Assembly (NCBI GenBank): GCA_945957395.1 | Contig: CAMFKE010000009.1 | Coordinates: forward strand, 1-64,000 | Length of the DNA: 64,000 nucleotides | Source: an uncultured Opitutia bacterium | Lineage (GTDB): Bacteria; Verrucomicrobiota; Verrucomicrobiia; Opitutales; UBA953 | Direction: 5' to 3' | Shown: one piece after another, positions 1 through 10,360 of the stretch | Position numbering within the stretch: the stretch's first letter is position 1 | Layout: each line of letters starts with the position of its first letter | Notes under the pieces: generated by a model | Database searches by the model: none | What the model was told of the DNA's origin: nothing | Seen by the model: only the letters and a program-made list of their open reading frames with translations | Made by a program: the position numbers and the translations under genes

Positions 1-268
1 ATTTCGAGCTATTCAGCCTTTTTCCGCCTTCCCTCATTCCCCTTGGCAAAACTCACTGGTGTCGATGGTTGAAGTGGTTGCTTTGGTTTCAGGCTTTAAG
101 AGACGGGCGCCAACGGGGGCCCCGGTAATCGCCGTGGGAGCGGCGCCCCGCCGCTCCTCGTGAGACGCCGCCGGCCTTCACGCCGACGCCGTGCAGACCT
201 GCGAAGCCGCATTGAGGGCGGACGGGGGCGCCCGCCCTCCGACCTGGCAGTTTCTTATTTCCGCCCGG
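1..268. other. Left-edge region with no supported gene
   Basis: No convincing coding sequence is seen. Roughly the first 110 bases are less G/C-rich than the rest of the window. Two GC-rich inverted repeats follow (about 138-158 and 213-239). The second lies downstream of ispF on the minus strand but lacks a T-tract, so it is at best a weak terminator. An open frame from base 1 to a stop near 74 could be the tail of a gene cut by the window edge, but nothing in it is recognisable. Confidence 0.4.
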
Positions 269-763
269 TCACTTCAGCGCCACGAGCGCCACGGCGTGCG
301 TGGAGATGCCCAGAGCCGCGCCGATGTCGTCGAGCTTCTCGTTGGTCGTGGCCTTGATGCCCACACAGTCCTCGGGGATGCCGAGGGTCTTCGAGAGGCG
401 CGTCTTCATGGCCGCGATGTGCGGGCCGATCTTCGGTTTCTCCGCGATGATGGCCGCGTCGATGTTCACCAGCCGGTAACCGTGCTTGTCGAGCTCCGCC
501 ACGGCCTTCGCCAGGATGATCTGCGAATCGATGCCCTCGATGGACTTGTCGGTGTTCGGGAAGTGGTGGCCGATGTCGCGCAGGCCGACCGAGCCAAGGA
601 TGGCGTCGGCGAGGGCGTGCGTGAGCACATCGGCGTCCGAATGGCCGTCCGGGCCGATGTCGGAGGGGATCTCGACGCCGCCGAGGATGCATTTGCGGCC
701 GGCCTTGAGGCGGTGCACATCGAAGCCGAGCCCGACGCGGAAGGGAGGTTTCTGATAAGACAT
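269..763 (-). CDS. ispF: 2-C-methyl-D-erythritol 2,4-cyclodiphosphate synthase (IspF)
   Basis: The 164-residue product is the expected size for IspF, the MEP-pathway enzyme that cyclises CDP-methylerythritol 2-phosphate to methylerythritol cyclodiphosphate with release of CMP. The metal-binding GFDVH motif (D15, H17), the following GHSDADV segment and the third ligand in THALADAILG (H49) are all present, as are DIGHHFPNTD and the C-terminal ATTNEKLDDIG stretch. I chose the ATG at 763 (MSYQK) over an in-frame ATG four codons upstream because family members begin just before the FRVGLGFDVH strand. The gene is divergent from coaE across a word-repeat element. dxs, the first pathway gene, lies 26 kb away. 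Confidence 0.97.
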   Translation of the reverse strand: MSYQKPPFRVGLGFDVHRLKAGRKCILGGVEIPSDIGPDGHSDADVLTHALADAILGSVGLRDIGHHFPNTDKSIEGIDSQIILAKAVAELDKHGYRLVNIDAAIIAEKPKIGPHIAAMKTRLSKTLGIPEDCVGIKATTNEKLDDIGAALGISTHAVALVALK

Positions 764-766
764 GCG

Positions 767-873
767 CGAAGGCAAAGGCGGGAAGGCGAAAGAGGAAAGA
801 GGAAAGAGGGAGCAAGACGGACAAGGCGCCGGCGCCTTTAGCCTTTAGTCCCGCGCCATTAGCCTTTTGCCTC
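767..873. repeat. Intergenic word-hairpin element 1 (GGCAAAGGC/GGCTAAAGGC type)
   Basis: The spacer between divergent ispF and coaE consists of iterated AAGGC(A/G)AA and AGGAAAG words on the left. The right half carries the opposite-strand words GCCTTTAGCCTTTAG and TTAGCCTTTTGCC. The two halves form an imperfect inverted repeat around the perfect palindrome AAGGCGCCGGCGCCTT at 824-839. Both start codons lie within a few bases of the element, so any promoters for ispF and coaE must be inside it. Confidence 0.6.
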
Positions 874-879
874 AACGGC

Positions 880-1455
880 ATGAAACTGGGACTGACCGGC
901 GGCATCGGCTGCGGCAAAAGCACCTTTGGAAAAATGTTGGAGCAGCGCGGCTGGCGCCTGGTGCAGGCCGACCTCGTGGCGCGCGACATCCTCAACTCGC
1001 CGGAGGTGGCTGCGCGCGTGGCGGCGATGTTCGGGCCGGGCGTGCTCGGGGCCGACGGGCGCCCGGACCGCGAGGCTCTCGGCAAGATCGTGTTCGCCGA
1101 CAAGGCGGCGCTCGCGGCGCTGGAGGCGGAGATCCACCCGCGCGTGCACGCGCACTGGCAGGCGCTGCTGGCGCGCGAGCCGCAGGTGCGCCGCGTGGTC
1201 GAGATCCCGGTGCTCTTCGAAAAAAGCCTTGAAGGGTTCTTCGATTTGACCGTCTGTGTGCATTGTTCGCTGAACACGCAGTTCGCCCGCCTCGAAAAAC
1301 GGGGGCTGCCCCGGGAATCGGCCCTCGCCCGCATGCAGGCCCAGCTTCCCACGGAGGAAAAAGTCCGCCGCGCGACGCTCGCCGTGTACAACGAGGGCTC
1401 CTTGGACTTTCTCGCCGCCCAGGCCGACCTGCTCACGCGAATCACCGACTCCTGA
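880..1455 (+). CDS. coaE: Dephospho-CoA kinase (CoaE)
   Basis: The 191-residue product catalyses the last step of coenzyme A synthesis, ATP-dependent phosphorylation of the 3'-hydroxyl of dephospho-CoA. It opens with the P-loop GGIGCGKST at residues 7-15, followed by the typical [16 protein letters not shown] segment that contains the substrate-contacting Asp. The central region has HPRVHAHW and the conserved [10 protein letters not shown] strand. The ATG at 880 puts the P-loop at the usual distance from the N-terminus. The gene ends 80 bases before the chosen rho start and is probably co-transcribed with it, as no terminator separates them. Confidence 0.96.
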   Translation: MKLGLTGGIGCGKSTFGKMLEQRGWRLVQADLVARDILNSPEVAARVAAMFGPGVLGADGRPDREALGKIVFADKAALAALEAEIHPRVHAHWQALLAREPQVRRVVEIPVLFEKSLEGFFDLTVCVHCSLNTQFARLEKRGLPRESALARMQAQLPTEEKVRRATLAVYNEGSLDFLAAQADLLTRITDS

Positions 1456-1535
1456 CACCGCCGACCGGCCCTCCGCGACCCACGCCCACCGGCGACGACG
1501 CACCCTTTTCGCCAACCTCCCTTCCCCCGATTCCC

Positions 1536-3944
1536 ATGATGGACTCCGCCGCTGAAATTCCCGCCGAAGACGAAGCGCCGAAGCGCAAGAGCGCCGCGCG
1601 CAAGCCGCGCGCCGCCAAGCCCGCCGAGGAGTCCGCTCCCGAAACGGCGGCGGATGCCGGCGAGGCGAAGTCCGCCAAGGGTGCCGCGCGCAAGCCGCGC
1701 GCCGCCAAGGGCAAGTCGTCCGAAGCCGAGCTGCCCCTCGCCGCCGCGGAGCACAAGGCTCCCGAGGCGCCCGCCCCCGTCCGCGAAGCCGCGCCCGAAG
1801 CGCCGGTTCACACGACCCCCGCCGCCGCCAAGCCGGCCGAACCGGCCCCCGCGCCGGTCGAGGCGCCCAAGGCCGAAGCCGCCCGCACGCCCGTTTCCAT
1901 CAAGGTCGTGGGCGACGAGGTCGAGGCCAAGCCCGGCGAGCCGGTGAAGCGCGACGAGGCCGTGGCCTTCGACCCGAGCGCCATCCTGGCCCGCTTCGCC
2001 CCCAAGCCCGGCGAGGTCCCCGGCGCCGGCAAGGAATACGCCTCCACCCGCGGCTACCGCGAGACGCGCGGCGAAATGACGCCCGGCGAGCCCTTCGTGG
2101 CCTCCCGCGAATCCGGCGAGGGTCTGCCCACGCCGCCCCCCTTCGCCTCCTTCGCGCCCCGCGCCCCGGCACCCGCCCAAGCTCCGGCCGCCTCCCCGGC
2201 TCCGACGGCGGCGCCCACCGAGACACCCGCCGCCCCGGCCGCGCAGGCCGAAGCCGCCGTCGAACCGGAACGCCGGGCGAGCGCCGAAAACGCCGCCCCC
2301 GAGGAGCGCCCGCAGGGCGATAACCGCGAGCGTCGCCTCGGCGAACAGCAGGGCCAGCCGAACCGTCAGCCCCAGCAGGGTCAGCCGCAGGGCAACCGCC
2401 CGCAGCAGCAGCACCAAGGCGGCAACCAGCAGCAGCGCCAGCATCAGGGACAGGGCGGCAACGACCGCAACGGCCGCCAGCAGCAGCCGCAGCAGGGCGC
2501 CCGCCCGGGAGACCGCGGCAACGGCCGCAACCGCCCGCAGGGCAAGGCCTGGCCGGGCCTGGCCGACACCGACACCGCCGAGGACCAGGAACTCGCGCTG
2601 GGCGAAGCCTTTAACTACAACAGCCTGAACGACCCCGCCGTGCTCGCCGAGCAGGCCGCGCTCGTCGCGGAGGGCGAACCGTTCGCGTTCAACGAACTCT
2701 ACGCCGCCCCGGTCAACGAGATCGTGGCCGCCGCCAAGAACCTGGGCATCCGCCTTCACCGCACCCCGCAGCGCCGCGAGCTCGTGGCTCTCGTGCTCGA
2801 TGAGGTGGGCCGCCGGAAGCGTCCCGTGCGCATCACCGGCACGCTCGAACTGCTCGAGGACGGCAACGGCCTGCTCGTGTACGGCTTCGACAACTACCGC
2901 GTGCGCGAGCTCAGCGCCTTCGTGCCCAAGCTGCTCGTCAAGCAGCACGGCCTCCTGCGCGGCCACGAGGTCGAGGCGCTCGCGCTTCCCGCGCGCGCCG
3001 GCGAGACCGCCCCGATGGTCGTGAAGGTGCTCACCGTCATGGGCGCCGATTCGGAGGAGGTCATGCGCCGCACGCCCTTCACCGAGCTCACCCCGTACTA
3101 CCCGACCCGCCGCATCCTTCTGGAAACGGAAAACACGGTCGGCTGGGACAACCTTTCCATGCGTTGCGTGGACCTGCTCTGCCCCATCGGACTGGGTCAG
3201 CGCGGCCTCATCGTCGCCCCGCCCCGCACCGGCAAGACCGTCCTGCTTCAGGCCATCACCAACTCCATCGCGCGCAACAACCCGGATGTGCACCTGATGG
3301 TGCTGCTCGTGGACGAACGCCCCGAGGAAGTGACCGACTTCCGCCGCCACACCAAGGCCGACGAGGTCGTCAGCTCGACCTTCGACGAGAACGCGGAGAG
3401 CCATGTGCACGCCGCCGAGATGGTCATCGAGCGCGCCCGCCGCATGGTCGAGGCCGGCCGCCATGTGGTCATCCTGCTGGACTCCATCACCCGCCTGGCG
3501 CGCGCCTACAACACGATGGTGCCCAGCACCGGCAAGATCCTCTCTGGCGGCGTCGAGGCCGGCGCGCTCACGCGCCCCAAGCGCTTCTTCGGTTCCGCCC
3601 GCAACATCGAGGGCGGAGGCTCGCTCACCATCCTGGGCACCGCGCTCGTGGACACCGGCTCCAAGATGGACGAGGTCATCTTCGAGGAGTTCAAGGGCAC
3701 CGGCAACATGGAGCTCGACCTGGACCGCGACCTGGCGAACAAGCGCATCTTCCCCGCCATCAACTTCGAGCGCTCCGGCACGCGCAAGGAGGAGCTGCTC
3801 TATCATCCCGAAGAGATGGCCAAGGTCTACGCGCTGCGCCGCGCCATGAAGGGCGTGCCCTCCGTGGAGGCCATGGAGATGCTCATCGGCCGCGTGAAGA
3901 AGACCAAGACCAACGCCGAGTTCCTCATGACCCTCAGCCGCTGA
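1536..3944 (+). CDS. rho: Transcription termination factor Rho with long disordered N-terminal extension
   Basis: This is the hexameric RNA-dependent ATPase that ends transcription at unstructured C-rich RNA. The conserved part occupies about residues 385-802: a Rho_N helical segment ([20 protein letters not shown]), the cold-shock-type RNA-binding fold ([20 protein letters not shown]), the Walker A motif APPRTGKT near 561-568, [10 protein letters not shown], and Walker [11 protein letters not shown]. Before it lies an extension of nearly 400 residues: Ala/Lys/Pro-rich repeats with two copies of ARKPRAAK, then a Gln/Asn/Arg/Gly-rich tract at about 259-339. Total length is about 802 versus roughly 420 in E. 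coli. The start is taken at the ATG-ATG pair (1536/1539). A longer open frame would overlap coaE. Confidence 0.95.
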   Translation: MMDSAAEIPAEDEAPKRKSAARKPRAAKPAEESAPETAADAGEAKSAKGAARKPRAAKGKSSEAELPLAAAEHKAPEAPAPVREAAPEAPVHTTPAAAKPAEPAPAPVEAPKAEAARTPVSIKVVGDEVEAKPGEPVKRDEAVAFDPSAILARFAPKPGEVPGAGKEYASTRGYRETRGEMTPGEPFVASRESGEGLPTPPPFASFAPRAPAPAQAPAASPAPTAAPTETPAAPAAQAEAAVEPERRASAENAAPEERPQGDNRERRLGEQQGQPNRQPQQGQPQGNRPQQQHQGGNQQQRQHQGQGGNDRNGRQQQPQQGARPGDRGNGRNRPQGKAWPGLADTDTAEDQELALGEAFNYNSLNDPAVLAEQAALVAEGEPFAFNELYAAPVNEIVAAAKNLGIRLHRTPQRRELVALVLDEVGRRKRPVRITGTLELLEDGNGLLVYGFDNYRVRELSAFVPKLLVKQHGLLRGHEVEALALPARAGETAPMVVKVLTVMGADSEEVMRRTPFTELTPYYPTRRILLETENTVGWDNLSMRCVDLLCPIGLGQRGLIVAPPRTGKTVLLQAITNSIARNNPDVHLMVLLVDERPEEVTDFRRHTKADEVVSSTFDENAESHVHAAEMVIERARRMVEAGRHVVILLDSITRLARAYNTMVPSTGKILSGGVEAGALTRPKRFFGSARNIEGGGSLTILGTALVDTGSKMDEVIFEEFKGTGNMELDLDRDLANKRIFPAINFERSGTRKEELLYHPEEMAKVYALRRAMKGVPSVEAMEMLIGRVKKTKTNAEFLMTLSR

Positions 3945-3966
3945 GCCCGCACCCCCGCCCCCGAAA

Positions 3967-3995
3967 GCCCCGGCCCGCAAGGTCCGGGGTTTTTC
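3967..3995 (+). terminator. Intrinsic terminator after rho
   Basis: CCCCGG (3968-3973) pairs with CCGGGG (3984-3989), followed by a run of five T at 3990-3994. It lies 23 bases after the rho stop codon. Confidence 0.7.
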
Positions 3996-4230
3996 GCGCT
4001 CGCCTCTCGCGACTCGCGCCGCCGAGGTCCGGGCGCAAAGCCCCCCGACGCCCGGGCCGGACGCCGGGCCCAATTTCCTATCAAGCCCGCCGCACTTCGG
4101 CATTGCGCGACGCCCCCAAGCCGGTTCCCTCTTACGAGGCGACGAACTCCCCCGGCCTCACGGCCTTACAACTTCGTCATCCGCCCCCACCCCACCAGTC
4201 CACCCCACCCTGAGAGCCCGGAGAAGCGTC

Positions 4231-5961
4231 GTGATTTCCGCCGATGATTTCGTTCTGCAACTGATCCAAGACCGAGGCCTTGTCGACCCCGACACGGCCC
4301 GTCTGGCACTCGACCATCTGCGCGCCGAGGATGTGACGGAGAACCTCGAGTCGCACGCCCTGGAGCTGCTCGTCGACAAGGGCTACCTGTCCTGGGATGA
4401 CATCACCGGCGCGCTCGCCGCCGAGTTCGACATGGAGGTCGTCGACCTCGCCCTCGTGCGCCCCACCGACCAGGCCCTGGCCAAGGTCGGCCGCGAGCTG
4501 AGCGAAAAGCACAATGTGCTCGCGCTCGACTTCGACGGCGTGCGCCGACTCACGCTCGCCGTGGGCGACCCGCTCGACACCGAGATGGTGGACGGCCTGT
4601 CGCGCCTGCTGAAGGTCGACATCAAGTCCATGCTCGCCACGCCCAAGGCGCTCAAGGAGGCCATCGCCCACCATTACGCCGGCGAGAACGAGGTCGAAAA
4701 CTCCCTCAGCCAGCAGATCTTCGGCGGCGGCGCCGACGAATCGTCCATCAAGATCGACCTGCCCAACGGCAGCGAAGCGGGCACCAAGGAGGAGGACGCC
4801 CCGATCATCCGCTATGTGAACAGCGTGATCACCCAGGCCATCCTGCGCCGCGCCTCCGACATCCACCTGGAGCCCCTCGAAAAGCGCTTCCGCGTCCGCT
4901 ACCGCATCGACGGCGTGCTGCAGGAGGTGGAAAACCCGCCCAAGCGCCTCCAGGCGTCCATCCTCTCCCGACTGAAGCTCATGGCCGAGGTCTCCCTCGC
5001 CGAGAAGCGCATCCCGCAGGACGGTCGCATCCAGGTGAAGGCCAACGGCAAGGACATCGACCTTCGCGTGTCGGTGCTGCCCACCGTGTACGGCGAATCC
5101 ATCGTCATGCGTATCCTGGACAAGGAGGGCCTGCGTCTGGGCCTTCCCGAACTGGGCTTCTTCTCCGACGACCAGGCCGTCTTCCAGAGCCTCATCACCG
5201 CCGCCGACGGCATCTTCCTGGTGACCGGCCCGACCGGCTCCGGCAAGTCCACCACCCTTTACGCCGCGCTCAACTACATCAACCAGCCCGACCGCAAGAT
5301 CATCACGGTCGAGGACCCGGTCGAGTACCAGATGTTCGGCATCAACCAGGTGCAGGTCCGCCGCGAAATCGGCATGACCTTCTCCGCCGCCCTGCGCGCC
5401 ATGCTGCGTCAGGCGCCCAACATCATCATGGTGGGTGAAATCCGCGACTTGGAGACGGCCGAAATCGCCATCAACGCCTCGCTCACCGGTCACATGGTGT
5501 TCTCCACGCTGCACACCAACGACGCCCCCTCGGCCGTCACGCGTCTCGTGGACATCGGCGTGAAGCCCTTCCTCGTGTCCGCCTCGCTGCGCGGCGTGCT
5601 CGCCCAGCGCCTCATCCGCCGCATCTGCCCGAACTGCTCGGCCCCCTACACCCCGACCTCCAAGGAGCTCACCTCGCTGGGCATGACCGAGAGGGACCTC
5701 GTGGGCGCCGACTTCCGCAAGGGCGCCGGCTGCTCCAAGTGCGGCGGCACCGGATACAAGGGACGCCGCGGCATCTTCGAGATGTTCGTGGTCTCCGAGG
5801 AGATGCAGGAACTCGTCTATCGCGGCGCCTCCCTCGTGGAACTGCGCCACAAGGCGCGCGAACTCGGCATGCGCACCATGCGCGAGGACGGCGTGCGCAA
5901 GGTCGCCTCCGGCATGACCACCACCGAAGAGGTCATCGGAGCCACCGTCGCCGTGGAATAA
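4231..5961 (+). CDS. pilB: PilB/GspE-family secretion ATPase (first copy)
   Basis: The 576-residue product is a hexameric ATPase of the type IV pilus/type II secretion class. It has an N-terminal MshEN-type domain (about 1-150), an N2 domain with [21 protein letters not shown], Walker A GPTGSGKS near 333-340, the His-box [16 protein letters not shown], and a four-cysteine zinc motif (C466, C469, C501, C504). The usual acidic stretch before Walker B reads [14 protein letters not shown] rather than RQDPD. Start: GTG at 4231 with a good Shine-Dalgarno sequence, GGAGAAG at 4220-4226. It heads a four-gene pilus cluster. A GspE role is possible, but the neighbouring pilT and pilC favour pilus assembly. 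Confidence 0.92.
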   Translation: MISADDFVLQLIQDRGLVDPDTARLALDHLRAEDVTENLESHALELLVDKGYLSWDDITGALAAEFDMEVVDLALVRPTDQALAKVGRELSEKHNVLALDFDGVRRLTLAVGDPLDTEMVDGLSRLLKVDIKSMLATPKALKEAIAHHYAGENEVENSLSQQIFGGGADESSIKIDLPNGSEAGTKEEDAPIIRYVNSVITQAILRRASDIHLEPLEKRFRVRYRIDGVLQEVENPPKRLQASILSRLKLMAEVSLAEKRIPQDGRIQVKANGKDIDLRVSVLPTVYGESIVMRILDKEGLRLGLPELGFFSDDQAVFQSLITAADGIFLVTGPTGSGKSTTLYAALNYINQPDRKIITVEDPVEYQMFGINQVQVRREIGMTFSAALRAMLRQAPNIIMVGEIRDLETAEIAINASLTGHMVFSTLHTNDAPSAVTRLVDIGVKPFLVSASLRGVLAQRLIRRICPNCSAPYTPTSKELTSLGMTERDLVGADFRKGAGCSKCGGTGYKGRRGIFEMFVVSEEMQELVYRGASLVELRHKARELGMRTMREDGVRKVASGMTTTEEVIGATVAVE

Positions 5962-6008
5962 AGCCCGAAAGCATCCCCATAAAAACCCCTTAACCCGATT
6001 ACCCCGCC

Positions 6009-7115
6009 ATGTCCTACGAAATCAACGATCTGCTCCATCTCATGGTCGACGAAGGCGCATCCGACCTTCACCTGCATGTCGGCCAGCCCCCGTGCCTGCG
6101 CATCTCCGGCAACATGACCCCGGTGGACGGCACCCCGCTGCAGCCCGAGGACACCGAGCAGCTGATGATGGCCATCACCCCCGAGGCCAAGCAGGCCAAG
6201 CTCAAGACCGAGGGCAGCGCCGACTTCGCCTTCGCCTTCCTGGACAAGGCGCGCTTCCGCGTGAACACCTTCCGCGCCAAGGGCCACTACGGCATGGTGC
6301 TGCGCCAGATCCCCAACAAGATTTTCGGCCTTCGCGAAGTCGGACTCCCCGACAAGATCAAGGAGCTGCTCGTCCGCCCCCGCGGCCTCGTCCTCGTCAC
6401 CGGCCCCACCGGCTCCGGCAAGTCCACCACCCTCGCCTCCATGATCAACTGGATCAACGAGAACGAGGACGGGCACATCCTCACCATCGAGGACCCCATC
6501 GAGTACTTCCACGACCACAAGCGCTCCATCGTCACCCAGCGCCAGCTCGGTGAGGACGTCCCCGAGTTCTTCAAGGAGGGCAACGAGGTCTCCTCCGGCT
6601 GGGCCATCGCCCTGCGCGCCGCCCTGCGTCAGGACCCCGACGTCATCCTCGTCGGTGAAATGCGCGACCTGGACACCATCCGCGCCGCCGTCTCCGCGGC
6701 CGAGACGGGCCACCTGGTGTTCGGCACCCTGCACACCACCGGCGCCGCGCGCACCGTGGACCGCATCGTCGACGCCTTCCCCGCCGGTGAAAAGGACCAG
6801 ATTCGCACGCAGCTGGCCTCCTCCATCGTGGCCGTCATCTCCCAGGCCCTTTGCCGCAAGATCGGCGGCGGTCGCGTCGCCGCCTACGAGATCATGGTGA
6901 ACACGGACTCCATCTCCGCGCTCATCCGCGACAACAAGACCTTCCGCATCACCTCCGAAATCCAGACCGGCGGACAGCTGGGCATGATGACGCTCGACGC
7001 GCACCTCATGTCGCTGGCCAACCAGAAGGTCATCGCCCCGCAGGAGGCGCTCGCTTACGCGCAGCTGCCCGAAGAGATGCGCAAGAAGTTCCGCGAGCTT
7101 GGCGTCGAGTTCTGA
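6009..7115 (+). CDS. pilT: Type IV pilus retraction ATPase PilT
   Basis: The 368-residue product is of normal PilT length and powers pilus disassembly and twitching. Visible motifs are the N-terminal [19 protein letters not shown], Walker A GPTGSGKS at 132-139, the Asp box [19 protein letters not shown], Walker [13 protein letters not shown], and the His box [16 protein letters not shown]. There is no zinc-finger tetracysteine motif, which separates it from the two PilB-like neighbours. A C-terminal helix with [12 protein letters not shown] corresponds to the PilT-specific AIRNLIRE region. It sits 47 bases downstream of the first pilB copy. Confidence 0.95.
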   Translation: MSYEINDLLHLMVDEGASDLHLHVGQPPCLRISGNMTPVDGTPLQPEDTEQLMMAITPEAKQAKLKTEGSADFAFAFLDKARFRVNTFRAKGHYGMVLRQIPNKIFGLREVGLPDKIKELLVRPRGLVLVTGPTGSGKSTTLASMINWINENEDGHILTIEDPIEYFHDHKRSIVTQRQLGEDVPEFFKEGNEVSSGWAIALRAALRQDPDVILVGEMRDLDTIRAAVSAAETGHLVFGTLHTTGAARTVDRIVDAFPAGEKDQIRTQLASSIVAVISQALCRKIGGGRVAAYEIMVNTDSISALIRDNKTFRITSEIQTGGQLGMMTLDAHLMSLANQKVIAPQEALAYAQLPEEMRKKFRELGVEF

Positions 7116-7185
7116 TAAAACGCCCCCGCCGACCCGAGCCAGCCGCCCCCCGAGAGCAACGCCCGCCCCATCGCACCACGCCCCC

Positions 7186-8871
7186 ATGTTCGAGGACCAC
7201 AACGACACCCTCCGCGACATCGTCGCCCATGCCGACCTACTGCCGGCGGCCCAGATCGACGAGCTTTGGGAGGCCCACCTCAACACCGGCAAGTCCTTCG
7301 CCGACACCCTCGTGGATTCCGGTCTGGCCGACCGCTCCGCGGTCCTCGAGGCCATCGCCAGCCACCTGGGCACCGAGTACATGCCCATCCCGCCGGCGCG
7401 CGTGGAGGACACCCTGCTGCGCCTGCTCAAGGCCGACCAGGCCCACAAGTACGGCATCGTCCCGATCGGCGCGGACCCCAACAAGATCCGCTTCCTCGCC
7501 AAGGACCCGCTCAACTTCTCCATCGTCGACGAGCTCTCCTTCCTCCTCGGCCGCGACATCGAGCTGATCGTCTCCGACCCGGAGTACATGGAGGCCACGG
7601 TCCGCCACTTCTACGGCGACCTCAACAACAGCCTCGACGACATCATCCATGAAATCGAGGGCGTGAAGGGCCTCGACGAGAACGCCACCGACAAGGACAT
7701 CTCCGGCGCCGCCAGCCAGGCCCCGATCATCCGCTTCGTCGACCGCGTCATGGAGGAGGCCATCAAGGCCAAGGCCTCCGACGTGCACTTCGAACCGTTC
7801 GAGGACCAGTTCCGCATCCGCTACCGCATCGACGGCGCGCTCTACGAGATGGCCCCGCCGCCCAAGAGCCTCGCCGGCGCCGTGGTCGCCCGCGTGAAGG
7901 TGATGTCCTCGCTCAACATCGCCGAGCGCCGCGTGCCGCAGGACGGCCGCATCAAGACCACCATGGGCGGGCGCCCGGTCGACCTTCGTGTCTCCACCCT
8001 GCCCACGCAGTACGGCGAATCCGTCGTCTGCCGTATCCTGGACAAGACGGTCGTGAACCTGGACCTGGAGAACCTCTCCATGCCCGCGGAAATCAAGGAC
8101 GGCATCCGCGACCTGGTGAACCGCCCCAACGGCATCTTCATCGTCACCGGCCCGACCGGTTCCGGCAAGACCACCACCCTTTACTCCGCCCTGCGCGAGG
8201 TCAACACGCCCGACCTGAAGATCCTCACCGCCGAGGACCCCGTCGAATACGAGGTCGAGGGCATCATGCAGGTGCAGATCAACCACCAGGTCGGCCTCAC
8301 CTTCGCCGGCGCCCTGCGCTCCTTCCTGCGTCAGGACCCGGACACCATCATGGTGGGTGAAATCCGCGACCTGGAGACGGCCCAGATCGCCGTGCAGGCC
8401 TCGCTGACCGGCCACGTCGTGCTCTCCACCCTGCACACCAACGACGCCCCCGGCGCCGTGACGCGTATGCTGGACATGGGCCTGGAGCCCTACCTCATCG
8501 CGGCCTCGCTGGAAGGCGTGCTCGCCCAGCGCCTGCTGCGCAAGGTGTGCAAGACCTGCCGCACGGCGTACGAGCCCGACCGCCAGATGCTCAACATGCT
8601 GCAGGTCGACCCCTTCGCCATCGCCGACAAACAGTTTTACTACGGCAAGGGCTGCCCCGAGTGCAACCGCTCCGGATACAAGGGCCGACAGGGCCTGTTC
8701 GAGCTCATCCGCGTCAACGACGCCATGCGCGAGCTCATCACGGAGAAGGCGCCCACCCTGGTCATCAAGCAAAAGGCCGTCGAAAACGGCATGCGCCCCT
8801 TGCGCGAAGACGGCCTGCGCTGCATCTTCGACGGCCTCACCACCATCGAGGAAGTGCTCAAGTACACCTAA
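7186..8871 (+). CDS. pilB: PilB/GspE-family secretion ATPase (second copy)
   Basis: The 561-residue product has the same architecture as the first copy: MshEN-like N-terminus, N2 domain with [21 protein letters not shown], Walker A GPTGSGKT at 322-329, Walker B region [16 protein letters not shown] with the canonical acidic residues, His box [16 protein letters not shown], and zinc cysteines C455, C458, C490 and C493. I chose the ATG at 7186 (MFEDHND). The longer open frame begins inside the pilT stop region with low-complexity residues. Because its acidic box is intact, this copy is the more likely principal pilus extension motor. Confidence 0.92.
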   Translation: MFEDHNDTLRDIVAHADLLPAAQIDELWEAHLNTGKSFADTLVDSGLADRSAVLEAIASHLGTEYMPIPPARVEDTLLRLLKADQAHKYGIVPIGADPNKIRFLAKDPLNFSIVDELSFLLGRDIELIVSDPEYMEATVRHFYGDLNNSLDDIIHEIEGVKGLDENATDKDISGAASQAPIIRFVDRVMEEAIKAKASDVHFEPFEDQFRIRYRIDGALYEMAPPPKSLAGAVVARVKVMSSLNIAERRVPQDGRIKTTMGGRPVDLRVSTLPTQYGESVVCRILDKTVVNLDLENLSMPAEIKDGIRDLVNRPNGIFIVTGPTGSGKTTTLYSALREVNTPDLKILTAEDPVEYEVEGIMQVQINHQVGLTFAGALRSFLRQDPDTIMVGEIRDLETAQIAVQASLTGHVVLSTLHTNDAPGAVTRMLDMGLEPYLIAASLEGVLAQRLLRKVCKTCRTAYEPDRQMLNMLQVDPFAIADKQFYYGKGCPECNRSGYKGRQGLFELIRVNDAMRELITEKAPTLVIKQKAVENGMRPLREDGLRCIFDGLTTIEEVLKYT

Positions 8872-8880
8872 GGACAGCCC

Positions 8881-8948
8881 GTGATTCCGTGTCCGGTTTC
8901 CCGTTTTCCGTGAAAGCCGCGGGCACACGTGACCGGACTCAGAATCAC
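8881..8948. repeat. Intergenic word-hairpin element 2
   Basis: The 16-base left end GTGATTCCGTGTCCGG (8881-8896) is matched by the reverse complement of CCGGACTCAGAATCAC (8933-8948) with two mismatches. The interior repeats the words TTTCC and CCGTG. It lies between the second pilB copy and pilC, 35 bases before the pilC start. Confidence 0.6.
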
Positions 8949-8983
8949 AGATAACCGAATCCCCGAAAACGCCCCTTACCCCC

Positions 8984-10213
8984 ATGCCCAAGTTCAAGTA
9001 CACCGCCATCGACAAAGCCGGAAAGCAGACCTCCGGAAAAATCGACGCCACCAACGAGGAGCAGGCCCGCGTCAAGCTGACGAACAAGGGCCTCATGATT
9101 TCCCAGATGACCGAGCTCGCCTCGGCTCCGGCGGGCGGCAAGGGATTCTCCCTTAACTTCGGCAAGATCATCGACAACGAAGGCCTCACGGTCTTCACGC
9201 GCCAGCTCGCCACGCTGCTGCAGGCCGGCCTTCCCCTGCTCAAGGCCCTGCACATCCTGCGCAACCAGGAGCAGAACCCGCGCTTCAAGCAGGTCATCTC
9301 CGAGGTGTGCGACCAGGTCGAATCCGGCAACACCCTCTCCGACGCCTTCGGCCAGCACCCCAAGGTCTTCGACCGCCTCTTCGTCAACATGATCCGCGCC
9401 GGCGAGGCCGGCGGCGTGCTCGACACGGTGCTCGACCGTCTGGCGAAGTTCTCGGAAAAGTCGCTGAAGATTCAGAAGAAGGTGAAGTCGGCCATGGTGT
9501 ACCCGTCGGTGGTCGTGACCGTGGCGCTGGGCATCGTCTACCTGCTCATGGTGAAGGTCGTGCCGTCCTTCCAGCAGATGATCATGGGCCAGAAGGGCAT
9601 GAGCATGCCCTGGCTCACCGCGCAGGTCATCCGCGCCAGTAACATCCTGACCGAGTACTGGTATGTGCTGCCGCTGGTCATCGCCGCCATCTATGTGGGC
9701 ATGAAGAGCTGGCTCTCCACCCCCGCCGGCAAGCGCGTGTTCGACACGCTGGTGTTCAAGCTGCCCAAGCTCGGCCCGTTCGTGCGCATCGTGGCCGTTT
9801 CCCGTTTCGCCCGCACCTTCGGCACCCTGATGTCCTCGGGCGTGCCCATCCTGCAGGCCGTCACCATCACCAAGGACACCCTTTCCAATGTCGTCATCGC
9901 CGGCGCGCTGGAGAAGGTGCACGACCGCGTGAAGGAAGGCGAACCGCTCTCCGTGCCGCTCGAACAGACCGGCGTGTTCCCGCCCATGGTCGTCTCCATG
10001 ATCCAGGTGGGTGAGGAGACCGGCCAGCTGCCCGAGATGCTCAACCGCGTGGCCGACACCTACGACGAAGAGGTGGACAACACCGTCACCGCGCTGACCT
10101 CCATCATCGAGCCGATCCTCATCGTGTTCCTCGCCGTGGTCGTGGGCACCATCGTCATCGCCATGTTCCAGCCGCTCATCGGCCTCATCCAGAACATGTC
10201 CGGCGGCCGCTAA
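8984..10213 (+). CDS. pilC: Type IV pilus inner-membrane platform protein PilC
   Basis: The 409-residue product is the integral membrane platform that couples the PilB/PilT motors to pilin movement. It shows the N-terminal YTAIDKAGKQTSGKIDA segment typical of PilC/GspF, two T2SF repeats (about 70-195 and 275-400) with TFTRQLATLLQAGLPLLKAL and SRFARTFGTLMSSGVPILQAV, and three hydrophobic segments (about 170-195, 222-242, 378-400). It closes the pilus cluster and is followed by a strong terminator. No pilin, pilM-Q or prepilin peptidase gene is in the window. Confidence 0.95.
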   Translation: MPKFKYTAIDKAGKQTSGKIDATNEEQARVKLTNKGLMISQMTELASAPAGGKGFSLNFGKIIDNEGLTVFTRQLATLLQAGLPLLKALHILRNQEQNPRFKQVISEVCDQVESGNTLSDAFGQHPKVFDRLFVNMIRAGEAGGVLDTVLDRLAKFSEKSLKIQKKVKSAMVYPSVVVTVALGIVYLLMVKVVPSFQQMIMGQKGMSMPWLTAQVIRASNILTEYWYVLPLVIAAIYVGMKSWLSTPAGKRVFDTLVFKLPKLGPFVRIVAVSRFARTFGTLMSSGVPILQAVTITKDTLSNVVIAGALEKVHDRVKEGEPLSVPLEQTGVFPPMVVSMIQVGEETGQLPEMLNRVADTYDEEVDNTVTALTSIIEPILIVFLAVVVGTIVIAMFQPLIGLIQNMSGGR

Positions 10214-10226
10214 ACCGACCGCTCCG

Positions 10227-10262
10227 AAAAAGGCCGACCGGATTTTCCCGGTCGGCCTTTTC
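10227..10262. terminator. Bidirectional terminator between pilC and nusB
   Basis: A perfect stem, GGCCGACCGG (10232-10241) with CCGGTCGGCC (10248-10257), is flanked by an A-tract on the left and a T-tract on the right. It can serve pilC on the plus strand and read-through from nusB on the minus strand. Confidence 0.85.
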
Positions 10263-10301
10263 GCGTCCTGGCTCCGCGCGCAGACGGGACGCGGCGCACC
10301 C

Positions 10302-10338
10302 CAAAACAGAAAGGCCGCCGGGGCATCCGGCGGCCTTT
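10302..10338 (-). terminator. Terminator of the nusB transcript
   Basis: A perfect 9-bp stem, GGCCGCCGG (10313-10321) with CCGGCGGCC (10327-10335), is followed on the minus strand by TTTCTGTTTT. It lies 23 bases after the nusB stop. Confidence 0.8.
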
Positions 10339-10360
10339 CCGACCTTTTCGCGCAGCGCGT

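Noticed and set aside
160-841. Plus-strand open frames overlapping ispF
   Set aside because: They are Arg/Ala/His-rich shadows of ispF and of the GC-rich left edge, with no family resemblance.
255-4103. A 1282-residue open frame antisense to coaE and rho
   Set aside because: It is a compositional shadow of high-GC coding sequence on the other strand. The residues are Gly/Ala/Arg/His-rich with no domain, and it overlaps strongly supported genes.
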